Assembly (NCBI GenBank): GCA_017625775.1
Contig: JAGAKE010000015.1
Span: 52,436 to 116,435, forward strand
Length of the DNA: 64,000 nt
Direction: 5' to 3'
Source: Fibrobacteraceae bacterium
Lineage (GTDB): Bacteria; Fibrobacterota; Fibrobacteria; Fibrobacterales; Fibrobacteraceae
Shown: piece after piece, positions 63,203-64,000 of the stretch
Numbering within the stretch: the first letter of the stretch is position 1
Layout: each line of letters starts with the position of its first letter
The notes under the pieces: model-generated
Told to the model about the DNA's origin: nothing
Database searches by the model: none
The model's input: the letters and a program-made list of their open reading frames with translations, nothing else
Made by a program: the position numbers and the translations under genes

Positions 63203-64000
63203 ATGACAAGTTCACAAAAAAGAAACCACGATAACTTCTTTCGCACGATTTTTGCGGACCCAAAAAACACTGCCAACCTTATCTCGCTGGCAGCGAAAAA
63301 CAACCCGAATCTAAAAGAACTTTTAGATTTGATTAACCTGGAAACGCTTCAGGAAATCTCAGGAGCGGCAACAAGAGAGGGCGCGAGCGGGTCAGGCGAT
63401 CTAACTTTTAAAGTGGAAATCAAGAACCCTGCAAAGAATAAACGCCGGAATCATTCTCATGTAGAAAACGAAATAGACTCTATCTCCAAAAGTAACCGCC
63501 CGGATCAATTACTCGTCGGCTTGATTCTTGAACACAAATCCTACCGCGATTCAAAAATCAGGAATCAACTTTTGAAATATTACTTTGAAGTGATGCACCA
63601 AAAAGCTGGAAACATTCCGGCAGTGGCGATTATCGTTTACAATGGACGCGACAAGTGGAACCCGCTAAAAATTAAGCCACACCCAGGTTATCCTGAATTC
63701 TTTCAGAAAGTCGGCTTGCCTTTTCGAGTAGAATTTATCGATTTAGGGCGCGAGCCAGTTGATTTTTCGAACTTGGACCCGCTTTTGGCCTTAGCGATTG
63801 CTGCTATGCGGATGGTTTTTGACGCTTACGGTGCTGAAAAATATTTTAAAACGGCACTCAGGCGGCTTTTAAAATCAAAACAAAACTTCCGTAGTATCGT
63901 CGAAGAAATTTTGGTATATTTAAGAGGAATGCTCCCCGAAGAAGAAAAGGAGATGATTATGGATTCGCTCGAAGTTATTCAAAATAAAGGTTATGTTTCA
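63203..64000 (+). CDS. Rpn/PD-(D/E)XK-family nuclease (truncated by window end)
   Basis: 266 codons visible and still open at the edge. Begins MTSSQKRNHDNFFRTIF; PD-(D/E)XK core Asp66 (GSGDLTF) and Glu110-His-Lys112 (LILEHKSYRD), followed by RNQLLKYYFEVM and PAVAIIVYNG. This matches the transposase_31/Rpn family (recombination-promoting nucleases), frequently multicopy and associated with genome rearrangement or defence. Only a weak SD (AGGA about 15 bases upstream). The C-terminus is not visible. Confidence 0.75.
   Translation, partial: MTSSQKRNHDNFFRTIFADPKNTANLISLAAKNNPNLKELLDLINLETLQEISGAATREGASGSGDLTFKVEIKNPAKNKRRNHSHVENEIDSISKSNRPDQLLVGLILEHKSYRDSKIRNQLLKYYFEVMHQKAGNIPAVAIIVYNGRDKWNPLKIKPHPGYPEFFQKVGLPFRVEFIDLGREPVDFSNLDPLLALAIAAMRMVFDAYGAEKYFKTALRRLLKSKQNFRSIVEEILVYLRGMLPEEEKEMIMDSLEVIQNKGYVS

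Overview
The window looks like chromosomal DNA of a Fibrobacter-type bacterium (phylum Fibrobacterota), AT-rich by eye. Two genes point there most directly: a lipoprotein with the Fibrobacter-typical FISUMP domain (4.3-5.4 kb), and a secreted lichenase with the circularly permuted GH16 layout known from F. succinogenes (23.1-24.2 kb). Most of the sequence is tightly packed housekeeping DNA with short gaps and many intrinsic terminators.

Layout. 0-8.3 kb is an envelope region: a LysM-rich lytic transglycosylase operon with two micro-proteins, a Wza-like exporter, the FISUMP lipoprotein, a glycosyltransferase and a Wzi-like barrel. 8.3-19.7 kb carries proA-hisI, aspS, a citramalate synthase followed by hisD, then scpB-mutS-HD hydrolase (overlapping genes), and a hydrolase-like protein. 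htpG follows, then a surface-protein fragment, a secreted protein and the lichenase. 25.2-32.0 kb is an accessory island: an ORF6N/phospholipase-D-like protein, a structured RNA, a two-gene restriction-modification (R-M) system, an XRE/ImmA pair, a DUF4417 gene with a toxin-like nuclease and a zinc-ribbon protein, and several gene fragments. 32.1-51.8 kb is housekeeping again (trpS, rnd, folate ligase, rRNA methyltransferase, tRNA-Arg, metH, ruvX, pdxA, rmuC, hisS), plus a surface O-acetylation module (MBOAT protein and two SGNH proteins). 51.8-54.7 kb is a second accessory insert: another copy of the structured RNA immediately before a one-polypeptide R-M protein. 54.8-64 kb holds grpE-dnaK-dnaJ, a flippase-like protein, a three-repeat LamG-like lipoprotein, a GT2 glycosyltransferase and a truncated Rpn-like nuclease.

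Main discovery candidate. A structured RNA occurs at 25435-25668 and 52036-52203. The two copies share short conserved blocks: GAGTT/CTCTT at the 5' end, CGCTCACGTC and GGGCGTG in the middle, and CATTC...CCACGC followed by a T-run at the 3' end. Three intervening helices are formed by completely different but complementary sequences in each copy, which is compensatory covariation. Both copies lie upstream of R-M genes, and a decayed third copy lies at 25715. I do not recognise the family.

All calls come from reading the sequence; no database searches were run. Starts were chosen by Shine-Dalgarno (SD) spacing and protein family logic, and several differ from the longest possible reading frame.
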